From NCBI GenBank assembly GCA_036768485.1, contig JAVLUZ010000511.1, positions 1,998,411 to 2,062,410 of the forward strand: 64,000 nucleotides of DNA, given 5' to 3'. Every line of letters begins with the position of its first letter. Position 1 is the first letter of the stretch. Source of the stretch: Mermis nigrescens (Eukaryota > Nematoda > Enoplea > Mermithida > Mermithidae). Position numbers and translations under genes: made by a program. Below the pieces are notes generated by a model. It did not search any database, was not told the origin of the DNA, and saw only the letters and a program-made list of their open reading frames with translations. Below, in pieces: positions 41,625-54,654 of this stretch.

Positions 41625-41890
41625 GAGCATATGTGGGCAGCAACAAATGCTGAAGGGGGTGTGCAAGATTTTTCAAAGGTAAAAAATGGTCTTAAGAATG
41701 GTGGTATGGCGAAAAAACACCATTTTTTAACGTTTCTCATCGAGCACTATCCATTGGCATCAAAAAATTGCGTAAAAAACAAAAAAGTTTCAAAAATTGA
41801 ATTCTGGGGGATATTTTGGTTTCTGGGGGGTATCCGGCCTTCTAGAGGGATGTATAACCCCGAACACACCCCCCACGCCCACGTGTGCTG
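41625..41890 (+). repeat. R1 short repeat copy
   Basis: It runs from ATATGTGGGCAGC to CACGCCCACGTGTG with the full internal order of the 38389 copy. It gives one of the best views of the inverted ends. Confidence 0.68.
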
Positions 41891-41899
41891 ATTAGTCAT

Positions 41900-44800
41900 C
41901 ATCCTTCTTTGAAATAATGCTGGAGAATAATCATGTTTTGCTTAAAAGAAAGCGAGCTTACTATACATGCTGCGAGAACACTGCATCCTTAAAACATCAC
42001 TCAAATAAGACACAACAAAGGCAACAAACAAATGGCATGTTTAAATAAACCAGCGAAGATGAGACATCAAAACAGTGTTTTTTTGTACTATCTTCATTTC
42101 CGCATGTAGAAAGATGTTACTCAAAGACCTATGTTCATTTTGCATACAGTAAATTTTAGTAACAAAACATTTACGTATTAAGCCTGGGCTTCATTGGCGA
42201 ATGGAAAAATTCCACAACATGTCCACCAAAACATTGATCATTACAATCTGGAAAAAAAATGTAAAATTTGGCTGAAAGCAATGCACAATTGATATTAAAA
42301 TACGACATAGAAACCTTGTTAGTAAATGAATGAAAGATACGATAGAAGGACAGTAAATAACAAAGAGTTGCATAAAACCGGATAACTATCCTGGATCCGG
42401 CTAAGGGAGGGGGGGCGGACCCAAAGTTAATTAGCTAATATCTCGGAATTTTTCCGGCCAAGGGGAGGGGGGCGGCTGCCCCGCCACCCTCCTTAAATAC
42501 GGCCCTGCATATAACTAAAGTTGCTAACATTAGTATGCAAAGATTAAATTGATAGTGCAGCATTTTTGTACGTACAGATATGTACAAATTTACATATACA
42601 TTAAATATTTATTAGTCCTTTTCCGAAACATGCTTTATATACACCGTTCCTTTCATATACATATAAATTTTATTTTATCTCGAATACATGTACACATATA
42701 TTCAACGAGTTTAACGTTTTGCGAATTTTTCTGCAAAATTTTTAATTAAACTCGTACATACAATTCTCGCCACAAAATTTGAACACTTAATAGTCTTCAA
42801 CTTTTGCTAACGAATGTTTTTCCTATGTTAAAACATGGGACGTCATTTTTTAACACAGTAATGTAAAATATAAGACGACGTCCTGTGTCATAAAACTGGC
42901 CGAAAAATCGTTAAGGAATGTTAAGCGTTCAAAACTCGTGGCTAGTACTTGAAAAGCTTGTATTGCATACTACGCAGAATGAAAAGTGCTTGTAAGCTTT
43001 CCCAACTGAATATACTTGTAAACGTTAAAACCTGAATCGTCAAATGTTTAAGTTGCATCAAGATCATTGAATACATTTAAAAGGGTGGTTGCTGGAACTA
43101 CAAGTGCCGAGGCTGTACAAAAGCAAAAGTGCTGTTACAATGTCATTTAGAGATTTTTGGCTCGAGAGCGTCAATTTTTGACTAATTTTAAACATTTACA
43201 TTTATGCAGGACAGACGAAAAAGACTACTCTTATTGTTACACGTCATAATATAGGCTAAAATGATCATAGAATTTTGAGATTAGTAACATTTACAAGATA
43301 AAAATATTGTTGCGTGAATCCCGCCAAATATTTTAGTTGTCTGCTTGCGGTTTCAGCGTTAGGACGGTTTGTTACCATGCTATCGGACTATCAACTCCGA
43401 CAAACTATACCAATAGCACATAAACCCCTGTCAGCAGGCCAATTTTTTTTGCGCTATCTAAAGAACATTTTTATCTACCTAATGCAATGTTCTAAAATGT
43501 TGTGTGCCAAAGTTATTTTGTGTCCATATTAGCCTTTATTGGACCACCCTATATTTCATTTAGTGTCACTAAATTTTTTCGATTTCTAAAATGTTTTTAT
43601 GTGTAAGGATCGACAGAAATGTCGATAAATGAGGTTTTGAGCTTGAATCCGACGTTTTTAAGCATGAAAAACGTAAGAAAAATTTGTGAGGGATGATCTC
43701 CAGAATTCTCATACAGTAGTGAGTGACTGAAAAGGTCTGTTAGCGGCACGAGATCAAAAGGTTTATCATAATAACGGATCAGTCAACGGCGCAAAACATA
43801 CGGTTACGGAAAAAATATAGATGTTATTTATTCAAATCATAACGTTGTAAACAAAACAAAGTAAAAAGTGCAATGCTGTCTAACTATTGAAAAAGAAATA
43901 ATATATTTTCTTTTGGCAAACATTCACTTCAATGAGTAACAGCTGCGCACACTTTTCGCAATACCGTTTTTCTGGCATAGTCTAATCGTAACAACGAACG
44001 ACATTTCCCAAAATGGATTCGTGTCATCGGAAAGTTCAATCAGGACAGAAAATAATATATCCAGCTCGCTCCGGGTTTTCATGTCCTACGAAGTAAATAA
44101 GCTGATGAAAAAGCGAAGAAGAAAACGAAACAAAAACGATTTTAAATGCACAGATGTACTAGTGTCCACATTATACACAAATAATGAAGAGGAGACAATG
44201 CTTGAATCGAAGCACACGTATTTTGGGTATAGATGCACGAAACTGGGGTAGTCAGGGAGAAGTAAAATCGAAAATCTGCCGTCAGGGAGGGGTGCGAAGG
44301 GAACGACCGAAACTGCAAAATTTTGCTTCGGCCAAAGGCCCTATCTGTATATATACTATTGGTCTTATTCTAGTAAGTATGAAATATGACATTGCGATCT
44401 GAGTCATAAATATGAAAGTTAAGCTGAACTAAACTAAAATAATTTATTGCTGAAAACACGACAATTACGATGGATGCAAGAGAGTATGATCACGTCTCAG
44501 GAGTTATTTTAAATAGGATAGTGTCATTCATTGTAAACGTTTTATTCGAATTCGCCAAGTTCTCTTACTTAGCATTAATTTTATTGTTAGTTGTTTTATC
44601 TATATCAGCGGCTAACACGTATGGAGATTCAAAATATCTTCTTTTGCATAACTTTTTCAAGTATCTAATGCATCTATCACTTTATAAGACATATTTTTTG
44701 AAAACAATCAAAATAAAAATGGATTTTTTAATTTTTTTAGAATATTTTCTTCTCCAATTTTTGAGTTCGCTAAGAAACGCTTTAAAACACCATATTTTTG

Positions 44801-45100
44801 TCTATCTACCTACGAGTGTTTGCTGAGATATCTGATTAAAATTTTAGTCCCCAATTCAGGTCAGCTACGTGACTGTTTTTTATTCGCTCAGTTAACTTGA
44901 AAAATTTCGTTTTTACTGCATGAAAAATCTGCAGTTAGTAAACAAATTAATGATAGCATGCTTCTGCACATGAACGCGTTGAGGGACAGGGGTTTCAGAA
45001 ACTGAGAATCTGTCAGACCCCCAGAATCACAGGCTAAATCGGTTTCCCCTGCGGGGTTGCAGGGTCGACCAGCCGCCAGGATCGAGTCACTCGACCCTGA
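41900..45100. other. Long non-coding stretch
   Basis: AT-rich. Short frames at 44021-44251 and 44470-44826 lack homology or splice evidence. A fragment near 42405-42490 (CTCGGAATTTTTCCGGCC) resembles repeat R3. Nothing else supported. Confidence 0.4.
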
Positions 45101-45109
45101 ATCGACCCT

Positions 45110-45400
45110 ATGTCCACACGTGGGCGTTGGGGGGACTTGGGGGTATGCACTCCTCCCAGAAGGCCGAATACCACCCCAAGAAATCAAAATACCCCATCCC
45201 CAGAATTCAATTTTTGAAATTTTTTCTCTCGTTTTTTCGCAATTTTTTGATGCCAATGGATAGTAATCGATGAGAAAAGTTGAAAAAATGGTGTTCTTTC
45301 GCCATACCACCATTTTTAAGACCATTTTTTTGCCCTTTTAAAAATCTTGCATACTTCCCCACACAATTACGGTGCTGCCCATCTATGCCTAGGACCACGT
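45110..45400 (-). repeat. R1 short repeat copy, inverted
   Basis: On the minus strand it shows TGGGCAGCACCG, AAAAAATGGTCTTAAA, CACCATTTTTTCAAC, TCCATTGGCATCAAA and CCCCCACGCCCACGTGTG-type ends. Confidence 0.65.
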
Positions 45401-47295
45401 ATGATTCGGTTACTGCCCATGTGTGCATGATTCTATTCGATTAATTATCGTGAGCACACAATTTTTGGAAACTTTCGATTTACTGAAAAACGGCGAACGC
45501 TGTAATGTAAGTCAATTCTTCATATTAGAATTATTCTTGGTGCTTCACTCACAGCTGATCACCAAAATTTTAGGTTGCTAATATATGCTAATGCTAGCTC
45601 TCCTCAGTGATTTCTTCCAATACGCGCTGTAAGACGAATCAACGTTTATCACTAAAACATGATTGCTTGCTAAGTATAAGCTTATAATTACTGCGTATAA
45701 TGTTAAAATTACTGTGGTGAGCATATTCTCAACAAACCTTAAGATAATAAGACGATAATTAAGAAGAATTAGGTCGTTTGAGGTTAGTTGAATTGCACAT
45801 TGTCTAAATTTTAACGCGAATAAAAAGCCATGATCGTTAAAAAAGCTTCGCCCGTCGGCCTTTTTCTTCGCCTTGCTTCGACCGGCCGAAGCAAGAAAAC
45901 ACCCCAGCTTTGACCGAAGCCGAAGCTTCGCTCTTTCCCTGCGACCCAGGATTTTTAACACAGTAAACCACGTTTATGAGGAATATAATAACTAACTTGA
46001 CTAAAAATGCACAAGTTCGGACCTAAATCGCTCGACAATGCTCAACTTCTGTGCCCTTCAGCGAGGGTAAGGCCTCTTCTCATCCATCCTTATGTACATG
46101 ATGATTTTGGGCCATACTTGCGCGCCTTTCAACGCGTTAGGTTTATATTGAAATCAATCCAATTGTTTTAGTATCAAAGATAAATCCTACAGCCCGTTTG
46201 CGTTTAAAAAATATTGAACAGACGATAGGTAACTCAAAGACAGAACCCCGCTTGCTATTTATTAATCCCGCCAGCATTTTTTCGTTGTAGTAAAGAGAAT
46301 AGATATTAAAAATCACAGATGGTTTAGAAAACAGGATTTAAGAAAGACGCCCTGATTAAGATGCATTGTCAGCAGATAGATATTTACCGTACTTTTACCG
46401 TTGATCGCATAGACATTGTGTCACCTTTTCATTATTTAGATCATCATAGAAAAATATTTTTAAAAGTATGAAATTTTCGTTTAAAGCGAACTATGACTTA
46501 TAAAATGGGTGACTGTCGTAAAAAACTTCACGACGATACAAGAAAAGATTTTATTTTTCCTTTTTTAGGATGGAGAATTATATAAAATTTCAAAAATTAT
46601 CCGAAGTTTTATATGAAAAACGAGCAAAATTAGTGCAAAAATCAATACAAAGCGCCGAAACTCGATAAATCATTGCAAGAAGTATAAGAATTTTGTTCTG
46701 TGCAAAAAACACTCTTCCGATATAGAAATAAGGTTTTTAGAGCGCAAAAACGTCAGTAAATGTCATTAATGAGTTACTATTTTGGTGCGAAGCGCCGGAA
46801 AAAAATTAAAAAATCGTTTCAAAAACAATTAAAATACTCGAAAAAATCCACATAACAATATAAATTTCGCAGTTATGTTTTAGGATTGCTCTAGACAAAA
46901 TTTTCGGAAGAAATCTGCAAGCAAGTATATACATACGTGAAATAGTCAAAAATTATAAACTAAAGCACATAGCCAGACAATTAGAAATCCAGTCTCAACG
47001 ATCATTCAGAAAAAACAAAGCCTCGTCCGAATACCTACATATATACGCTATTGCGTTTGCATTTTGACAAAGTCACTAGAAATGCTGTCAGAAACCGAAA
47101 ATCTACAAAAACCACAAGTCAATAATCTAATTTGAATACATTATTTTTACTGAATGATATAAATGGATGCCATTTGCAATTCACGTCAGAAAAATAAGCA
47201 TAGCTTAGAGTGAGTAGCAGCACGCAATTTAATATCTTTGCCATATTCCCTTCAAAAACAAAGAAACAGGCTAAACAAATAATGATATAACTTAC
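45401..47295. other. Non-coding DNA downstream of or within the DCAF15-like gene
   Basis: No supportable exon. A small GC-rich patch near 45840-45950 carries inverted GCTTCGGCC motifs, resembling text near 44320-44345. Confidence 0.4.
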
Positions 47296-48139
47296 CAAAA
47301 TGCAAGCTTCGTAATCAGAAAACCCGACGTACGTCAAACCAAGTACTTTACATGATTGTTCGCACAGGCCTTGTATTAGCAACTCGACGTCAAGTACCGA
47401 TGAAACAGTTGTACTATAATCAGGAACGCTCTGTAAAGTCAAAAAAAGAATAATCACCAAAGTTGCCAACCTAAGAAGAGTTTTTCCTCAAAGTTGAGGA
47501 TTTTCAGCTTCGATAATTTTTTAAAGTTATTATCATACATGATCTTGGGAGAGGTGTTTGGGAGCGGGTTTCACGAATAGGTGCGCAAGGTCAAATATTC
47601 AGGGAGAGGTGAAAATAAAAAATTTGAAGATAGCTATGTTTGTAAAAAACCATAGTACCGGTTAAAAACCATCGTTTTTGATTATTTAGGACCACACATT
47701 CCCATAGGGGGGGGTGAGGGGGTATTACCCCCACCTCAGGGTCCGAGACTTGAATCACTGTCAGACGATTTTGAGCTATCAAAAGTTTTCTGCAATGATT
47801 TTTGGGTACAAAAGCAGCAGAGATGTTAAAAATTTTTCCCGACTAGTACATTTCTGTTTCATTTACCCATAAAATACCTAGGATGAAGTTAAAATGATCT
47901 GAAAAGTCAAAATTTTCGATGAATTCTTATATTTTGTACTTACAAGAGTGACGAAAGTAGTCAAAATGGGACAAAAAGTAGTTAAAAAAGCAGTTTTTCA
48001 CATTAAAACATGCTATATAGGATGTTTTAAGCGTTTCGCTTATTTGACCTGCAAAAAAGGCTATAAATCTAAATTAAGTGGTCTCAAATTTTGGGATTTC
48101 ACCCCCCTCTGAACTTTCGACCTTGGGAAACTATGTTTA

Positions 48140-48215
<76 letters not shown>

Positions 48216-51200
48216 CGCTTTTGAATTACAACTATTCAGGTTACTAAAAATAGCTCTCCAGCCCTTTTTGAAATCAGAGACTCGGAAAAAACGACTTTAT
48301 AAAATTCTGCACTCATACGGTATGTTTCTGAGTTCAAAAAAGGCTATATAGCTAGTTTTATGAGCCCATCAAAGGCTTAATAGTAAACTTTCTTCAGCCA
48401 AAATGACCATATAGTTATTAGTTTTTTAAAGCTCAGGGGGAGTAATAGCCCCTCTCACCCCTCCCTATGCCGTTGTAATGGTTTCGCCCCCCAGACAAAT
48501 TTTCACGCCTCCCAGAAATGTTTTCACCCCTCCCCAGAATTCACAATTTTTCGGAAGTTTCCAAAATCTCCATAAAATTAGTAGAAAAGGTGCTTTTTAA
48601 GCGTTTTTAGCGATCTATTTGCTCGAAAGTGTCAAATTTTCGGCGCTACGCGCCATATACTCATGTTTTGACTACATTTTGTTCAATTTGTTTGACGTAC
48701 TTCAAGATTTTTTAAAATTTTTTACGTTTTTTTGCTCTATAAACAGGCACGTAGCTGGTCGTCCTATTTGGGGGGGCAACACCAATTTTAGGGTGTCCGG
48801 GGTCAAAATGGCAAAAAATAGCCCAAAATAACGTTTAAAAGGTCATATTTTTCCGGTTTTTTTCTGAATTCTGGGAGGTCCGGACCCCCATTCCCCCAGA
48901 GCTACATACGTGCCTATCTATAAAGACAGAGCATCGTCAGAAACGCGGAGAAACGATATTTTTAACGCGTACCCACAATTTTTGGGCTTAAAAAGGCACT
49001 TTAAAATTTCACCTTCCCAGATTTCCCATGCTGTGCATGTCTGGTTATTATTCGTGAGGTTTTCGGGGTTTCTTCCTGAAACAAGAGGTTTTCTTCAAAT
49101 ACGCTTTTTTACTTTTGACCATTTTTGACATTTTACCTGTTTGTTACTATTTTGATAGCTTTTAAGAAGCTAAGATTTGTACAGAATATTATTACTTCTG
49201 CTGAGTCACAACTTTCTGCGATTCGCATTGTTTGAATAGGTTACTTCGTCTAAAGATCTTTGATTTTGAGCTGCAGGGAGTGAAAATCCTCAAGTATTCA
49301 TTAGATACTTAAATTTCGACATTTTAGGCTGAAAACTAACCTTGATTATGTACCTAACAAGGAAAAAACAATACAATTTATTTTGACACTCTTATCATAA
49401 TTTCAGCTCATTAAAATAAAGAGAATGTGATCAATGTGAAGCGCAAGTATAATTTCTTTAGGGGGACAAAATTTGAGTAGAAGAGGTAAAGTGAAAAATG
49501 TCAATAATTTGCTGCTTTGCGCTGAATTCAATAATGATTTGTTTTATTGTTTATTAAAATATAAGAAAACATAAAACTATCAAATTTGAATTTAGAATTT
49601 GTACATCGTTTACTTTTAGAATGGTGAAATTTACATATGTCCGAAAATACTTTCACATGTCAATTTTTTTGGCGCGATGAAGATCAGAGAATAATTGAAT
49701 ATTGTTAATTAATTTTGAAAAAGTTGTTAGTTGAACACATACATGCACAGCATAGGAATTCGGGGAGGGGTGAAATTACAAAGTGCCTTTTTTGGGTCCC
49801 AAAATGGTAGATACGCTTCAAAAACATCATTTTCAGCGTTTCTGACAATGCTTTGTCTTTCTAGAGCATAAAAACATAAAAAAGAGTAAAAATTCTTGAA
49901 CAAATTGAACAAAATATAGTCAAAACCTGATATAATGGCGCGAAACGCCGAAAATTTGGAACAGCTAAAAACGCTTTAAAAAGCAACTCTTCCACTAATT
50001 TTTAGAAGATTTTTGGGAACTTTCAAAAAATCTTCAATTCTGAGGGGTAGGAAAATTTTCGCGGGGAATGAAAATTTTTCAAGGGGAGAAAACCCCTCCC
50101 CCAAGATCATATATGGTTAAAGTGCATAATTAAAGTTCACGCAATAAAATTTGAACCTTCAAACAACCTCGGAATTCTCAGGTTGGAAAACAACGCGCCA
50201 ATATTAAAATATACGACAGAATTCTGCAACGTTCTGGCTAAGAAAAATTTGACAAAATTAAAACATTACAAGGAATATTCAAATTTTGTTACAAACTGTA
50301 TATACATTATCTGCTAACGCCAAAAAATAAAAAAATCAATTTCCTGCATGAATACATACGCAGCTAAGCTAGTCCTAGAGATAGAACGGGTCCATGGATC
50401 CAGACCCGAAATTTTAATTATCTAAGACCTAAAAGCCAAATTTTAAAAATTTTGGAATTGGTCCATCCCACTGTGTCAAGAATGAATCTTAATTTATAAA
50501 GGCATAACGAAATGAGTTTGAAAAAGAAACAGTGAATGAGAAACAACGAACCCTTTTACACGTCGAACAAATGATCGACGAATCAAGCAAATATTTATCT
50601 GAAATACGAAACAATACACTTCGATATACACAGCATGCATATATAAATATTGATAAATATGAACAAACAAATAAACAAATAGATAGATACGAAGTACGTT
50701 AAATGTTGATTAAAAAACAGTTTGGAAGAAGTTTATTTCACATATGCAGCGAACACAGTGGGGGAGGGTGTCGTTCGCTAAAAAGTCAGTCAAGCAGGCA
50801 ATGCCAGCACACTTTGGCAGAGAACAAATTCTGGGGGGCCTGGGTCGGGTAAAAGGGTACATAAGGTATATATACCCGAAGTTCCCGAAATTCGATCAAA
50901 AAAAAGTTAAAAGGCCGAAATTTTGCAGGTTCTGTCATTCGGATAGCTAAAAAACAAGGACGCTATGCTGGATGCTAATTCTGGGATTCTCCTATGCAGA
51001 CCCCGACACTGTTCATTTGTCGTTTACTTCTACAATTAGAGTTCAAGTCAATTCTAATTGTCAAAGGCAGGCCCGTAACCAGGATGTAGTGAATGGAGGC
51101 GGAACCAACATAAATTGGTCTATATCTCGGAAAATTCGTTGGGATAGATCGCCTAAACAGCATTTTTCGACGTTTTTAAACACACTCGATTAAGATCATA

Positions 51201-53188
51201 AAAGTCGAGCTTGACGAGTAAAAATTTTTTCAGTCTTAAAATATCGTTTTTTGGTAGCGCATGAGCCAGAATAATAGAAAATACTTCACATCTGGCGTGA
51301 AGCGCCGAAAATTTGAAGATTTCGTGTCGAGGATATGCAATTTTCCCATCTTTTCGTGCATTATCATACCTTTCAAAACTTTTTTCGGCCAAGGGGCAAA
51401 GAAGCAAAAAATGCTGTATTTTAAAAGCTGAGCTCTTAAATCGAGACTTTTACGGAACATATAAATATTACGTCAAATTAGGGAAACGTGCAAAGACGAC
51501 CAGAAAGTTTTACTTAGGGACTTACTTTTCGTATTATCCTGACCAGCGTCGAATAAGCGGTCATTCAGATCAATGACGTATAAATGCGTTCCAGAGTTTA
51601 ATATGCAAACTGGCGACTCCAGAGTAGTGAAATAGTAAAAAAGAGGAGTGAAGTGAGAAACCGTGCAAATGACAGAATAATTTAAGACGAAGGAACAAAG
51701 TTTATTATCTATCTCGCAAGGGTGATTGGAATATCGATTCAGCGTCAGCGGCACAATCGATAAATAGCTGACACTAGATGACCAACACTGGCTGTTAGTC
51801 GGAGATAATGAATCGACAAATTTTCTGCAATGAGACATAGAAAATATCGCAGGAGATAAAGTGGGTAAACATCTAGGGGGCGTTTAATCCACTTTACAAA
51901 ATGTTGGGATAAAATATGTCGGACTTAGGAAGGTGTGCCCACAAGGGCAAAGGGAGGGTGAAAAGGGGGTTGTTAAAGATAATAAAATAGCGAAATTCGA
52001 ATGTTCAGCTCATTAGATTTTCTCAGTCGAGATTTCTGAACAGCAACAATTACAATATACCATTAGCACATGTAAAAACGCAAAGTCGACCGACACTATG
52101 CCTAATGAAATATATAATTCATTTAAACCATAAATGTAACGGCTCGAAATTCTGGGTGGGGTCCACGCCCCGGCCATTTAAAAAAATGGTAAAAATAAGC
52201 AAGTTTTTGCTAAAAATGGATTAGGGAACAAATGGGCAATATTCTGTTTCCGCCCGTCCACTGGACAAGGAGAACCAAAAGTTGGACGACGAGAAGGGGT
52301 CGGTTAAACTAATATGTTTTGCGCAGTAAAGCCTTAAAATCCCATGTTTGGACCTGGACAACGACCTTTTAAACTGGACAACCATTTTTTAGACCATGCG
52401 AATCCATTTTTAGACCCGAACAACCACTTTCTGGGCAAAACCAATCAAATTTAAAAGCTAGTTGTTTTGTGAACTATAAAAGACAAGTTTCAAGCTAGTG
52501 CTTGGACAACCACTTTTTGAATAGAACAACCGATTTTTATTCAAAAGATTGGACGGAGATAACCATTGACCATTGCCCAGCATTATGGAGGTCACAAATT
52601 TTCTGACTTTTGGAGGAATGGAGAGATGAACAACTCTGGGAGGAATGAGGGACCCCCATCTATCTGTTACATGTATGATTGAAACTATCAAGATGAAGGC
52701 CGAATAAAGCCGTTTTAGGTCATTTCAAAATTTAATCGCAATCCCATATTTTATATTTTAATAATCCGCCTATCCACTTTTGCACCATGCAAATGAAAGA
52801 CTTATTGTGCAAGCCATTCACTGTGTAAAAATACGAGCAGTGCAAACATACTCAGCTTCGTGGCCCAAAACAAGTAATCTTGATTGATCGCACGGAAATT
52901 GAGCGAGTTCAAGAAACAGCTCCGACCGTATCGCAGCACCAGAAAAGAGTGGTATAGAACAACACTTAATTAAGACACAGATACGATATAAGATTGTGAT
53001 ATATATCGAATTCGCTTTAGGCGACATATAAGCGTACTTTCTTCAGTTTTTCGTTAGGATTAAATTTCCAGACTTGTAGCTTGTACTTGTAGACCGACGA
53101 TACTGCGATATCGGTTACATTGCAAGTCATTTTGAACGAGTACGAAAATATGTAATTTCCATCAATCGAAAATCCCAAGAATATTTTC
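47296..53188 (-). CDS. Host DCAF15-like gene fragment (CRL4 substrate receptor), multi-exon
   Basis: Four minus-strand exons: 53038-53188, 52822-52964, 51526-51824 and 47296-47430. The first three have matching phases (0, then 2+1) and GT/AG borders. They encode KIFLGFSIDGNYIFSYS and YKYKLQVWKFNPNEKL; SGAAIRSELFLEL and RLLVLGHE; then a block with CEIDNKLC, LNYSV and FTPLF. This follows the order of the DCAF15 N-terminal WD40-like domain. The 47-kb exon (DVELLIQGLCEQ, VGFSDYEACIL) matches the DCAF15 C-terminal domain, and the frame continues past its GTAAG into EGNMAKILN. In known biology DCAF15 presents substrates to the CUL4-DDB1 ubiquitin ligase. First, middle and last exons are not found. 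Introns hold R2/R3 repeats. The splice phase after 47296 does not work cleanly. Confidence 0.72.
48146..48213. repeat. (AT)n microsatellite
   Basis: A perfect dinucleotide run of 68 bp, in the DCAF15-like gene intron. The Tyr-Ile open frame across it is an artefact. Confidence 0.95.
48440..49045 (+). repeat. R2 repeat copy
   Basis: Landmarks of family R2: CCCCTCCC near the start, CGGCGCTACGCGCC (48641-48654), GAGCATCGTCAGAAACGC, a TTTTTGGG(C)TTAAAAAGGCACTTTAAAAT core and CATGCTGTGCATG at the end. A foreign insert with GGTGTCCGGGGTC may lie near 48750-48900. Confidence 0.6.
49735..50115 (-). repeat. R2 repeat copy, inverted
   Basis: CATGCACAGCAT, GGGGAGGGGTGAAAT, AAAGTGCCTTTTTTGGG, TTTCTGACAATGC and GGCGCGAAACGCCG in order on the plus strand, ending near CATATATGG. 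Confidence 0.62.
50385..50470. repeat. GACCCGGACC-type repeat remnant
   Basis: GGGTCCATGGATCCAGACCCG and a GGTCCATCCC end match the fuller copy at 59378-59505. Confidence 0.5.
51066..51420 (+). repeat. R3 repeat copy
   Basis: GCCCGTAACCAGGATGTAG, CCAACATAAATTG, CGGAAAATTCGTTGGGATAG, TTTTTCGACGTTTTT and GCGTGAAGCGCCG. The first half recurs at 58256-58375. Confidence 0.5.
52229..52570. repeat. Degenerate GGACAACCA-type tandem repeat
   Basis: TGGACAACGACC, TGGACAACCATTTTT, GAACAACCACTTT and TGGACAACCACTTTTT recur at irregular spacing. Non-coding; origin unknown. Confidence 0.4.
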
Positions 53189-53559
53189 CTGTGAAATAAA
53201 AAATTGAGTGCCATTAAGTTCTGAAGATACAACACAGAAAGGACTAAACATTAAAGTAACCGATCAATACTTAAAATAAATAAACGTTTCGAACTACCCT
53301 TCAGGAAATTCGGACGTCGCGCAACGAGCGCAAGTATAATTAGAAAATATGTCAGAAAACCAAAGTCACTCACTCTTTATAATCCTTAAAATCACGTCCA
53401 CTTCAAATTGACTTTCGCTCCGTGAGACTTCGAAAGTTGCCGAAGAAATTTGTGAATTAAATTAAAGCGAAACAATTCAAGTGTCTTGCGAAAATTAGTA
53501 AGACCCTACCCAAATAACAGTAATTCTATATAAGTGTTGTCCTGGGTACCGTTACCAAT

Positions 53560-53985
53560 ACCAAGACATGCGCAGCATGGGAATTCTGGGGAGGGGTGAA
53601 ATTTTAAAGTGCCTTTTTTGGGTCCAAAAATGGTGGGTACGCGTCAAAAACGTCGTTTTTCGGCGTTTCTGACGATGATCTATCTCTCTGGAGCATAAAA
53701 CATAAAAATTTCAACAACAAAAAACAAAAAAAGTCGAACAAGTTGAACAAATTATAGTCAAAATATGAGTATATGGCGCGAAGCGCCAAAAATTTTGACA
53801 CTTTTGAGCGAATACATGGCTAAAAACGCTCAAAAAAGCACCTTCCTACGAATTTTCGGAAAACTTTTGGAGAATCGCGAATTGGGGGGAGGGTGTGAAA
53901 AACTTTCCGCGCGGTGGGGGGTGAAAGTTTTTATGGGCGAAGGTGAAACCTTAACCCCCCTAGATCAAGTATGGGTATCACACTG
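53560..53985 (-). repeat. R2 repeat copy, inverted
   Basis: ATGCGCAGCATGGGAATTC, GGGGAGGGGTGAAAT, AAAGTGCCTTTTTTGGG, GACGATGATC and GGCGCGAAGCGCC, closely parallel to 49735-50115. Confidence 0.65.
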
Positions 53986-54654
53986 GACAACTTAATTAAT
54001 TTTGTTTCCCAACTTTGAAGAAGAAGCATGCTACAGTGCAGACTACACTAGTTTTCTGGGTAAAACATGGCAAAAATTAACGCTAGAAACAAACAAGTAT
54101 AGATTTTTTTATTGCAAAAGTGCATAAAATCGATCAGAATCTGTAAATTAAAGTAAAGGTTTTACGCCGTCTTGACTTTTCACCAATTTTTAAGACTATT
54201 AAAATCTAGTAGTTCTTCGGCTGGTCCTCCAATTTAAGTCTTTTCACCCGAAGCAATGAAATTTTTAGCTTTTCGCATGCGCCATGAATTTAATCGATTT
54301 AAGGTCCATTCTATATAAAATTTCTCACCAAAGAAATATTTCCCATTCCTTTATCTGCACAAAGGTGCAAAATAAGACTTAAAAGAATTACAATGACGAA
54401 ATTTCCTGGCACTCAGCGTAAGATTTAATGTTATGCCTTAATTTTCATCAAAAACGTTTTAAAATTAAGTTTAGAAGTAAAAATGCAAGACTGAACTCTT
54501 ATTTCTCATATTATCTTGAGGTGCTTAAATGATCCAAAAATGCAAAACAGACCGAAAATGTTGCTTTAATGCGTAAAATTGGTTCAAAACGCGTTATAAA
54601 CATTTTCGAAATTTGGCGATTCCAAAAATAAAATCCTGCATATGTGGCCTTTTA
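53986..54654. other. Non-coding DNA
   Basis: AT-rich, with no recognised repeat, exon or RNA gene. Confidence 0.4.

Noticed and set aside
44470..44826. A 118-codon hydrophobic membrane protein
   Set aside because: No homology, promoter or splice context seen; AT-rich DNA readily gives such frames.
47119..47469. A secreted protein with an N-terminal signal-like hydrophobic stretch
   Set aside because: The hydrophobic start is intron translated up to a clear ...CTTTACAG acceptor at 47431; the remainder fits DCAF15.
48091..48351. An 86-codon frame with Tyr-Ile repeats
   Set aside because: Produced by the (AT)n microsatellite.
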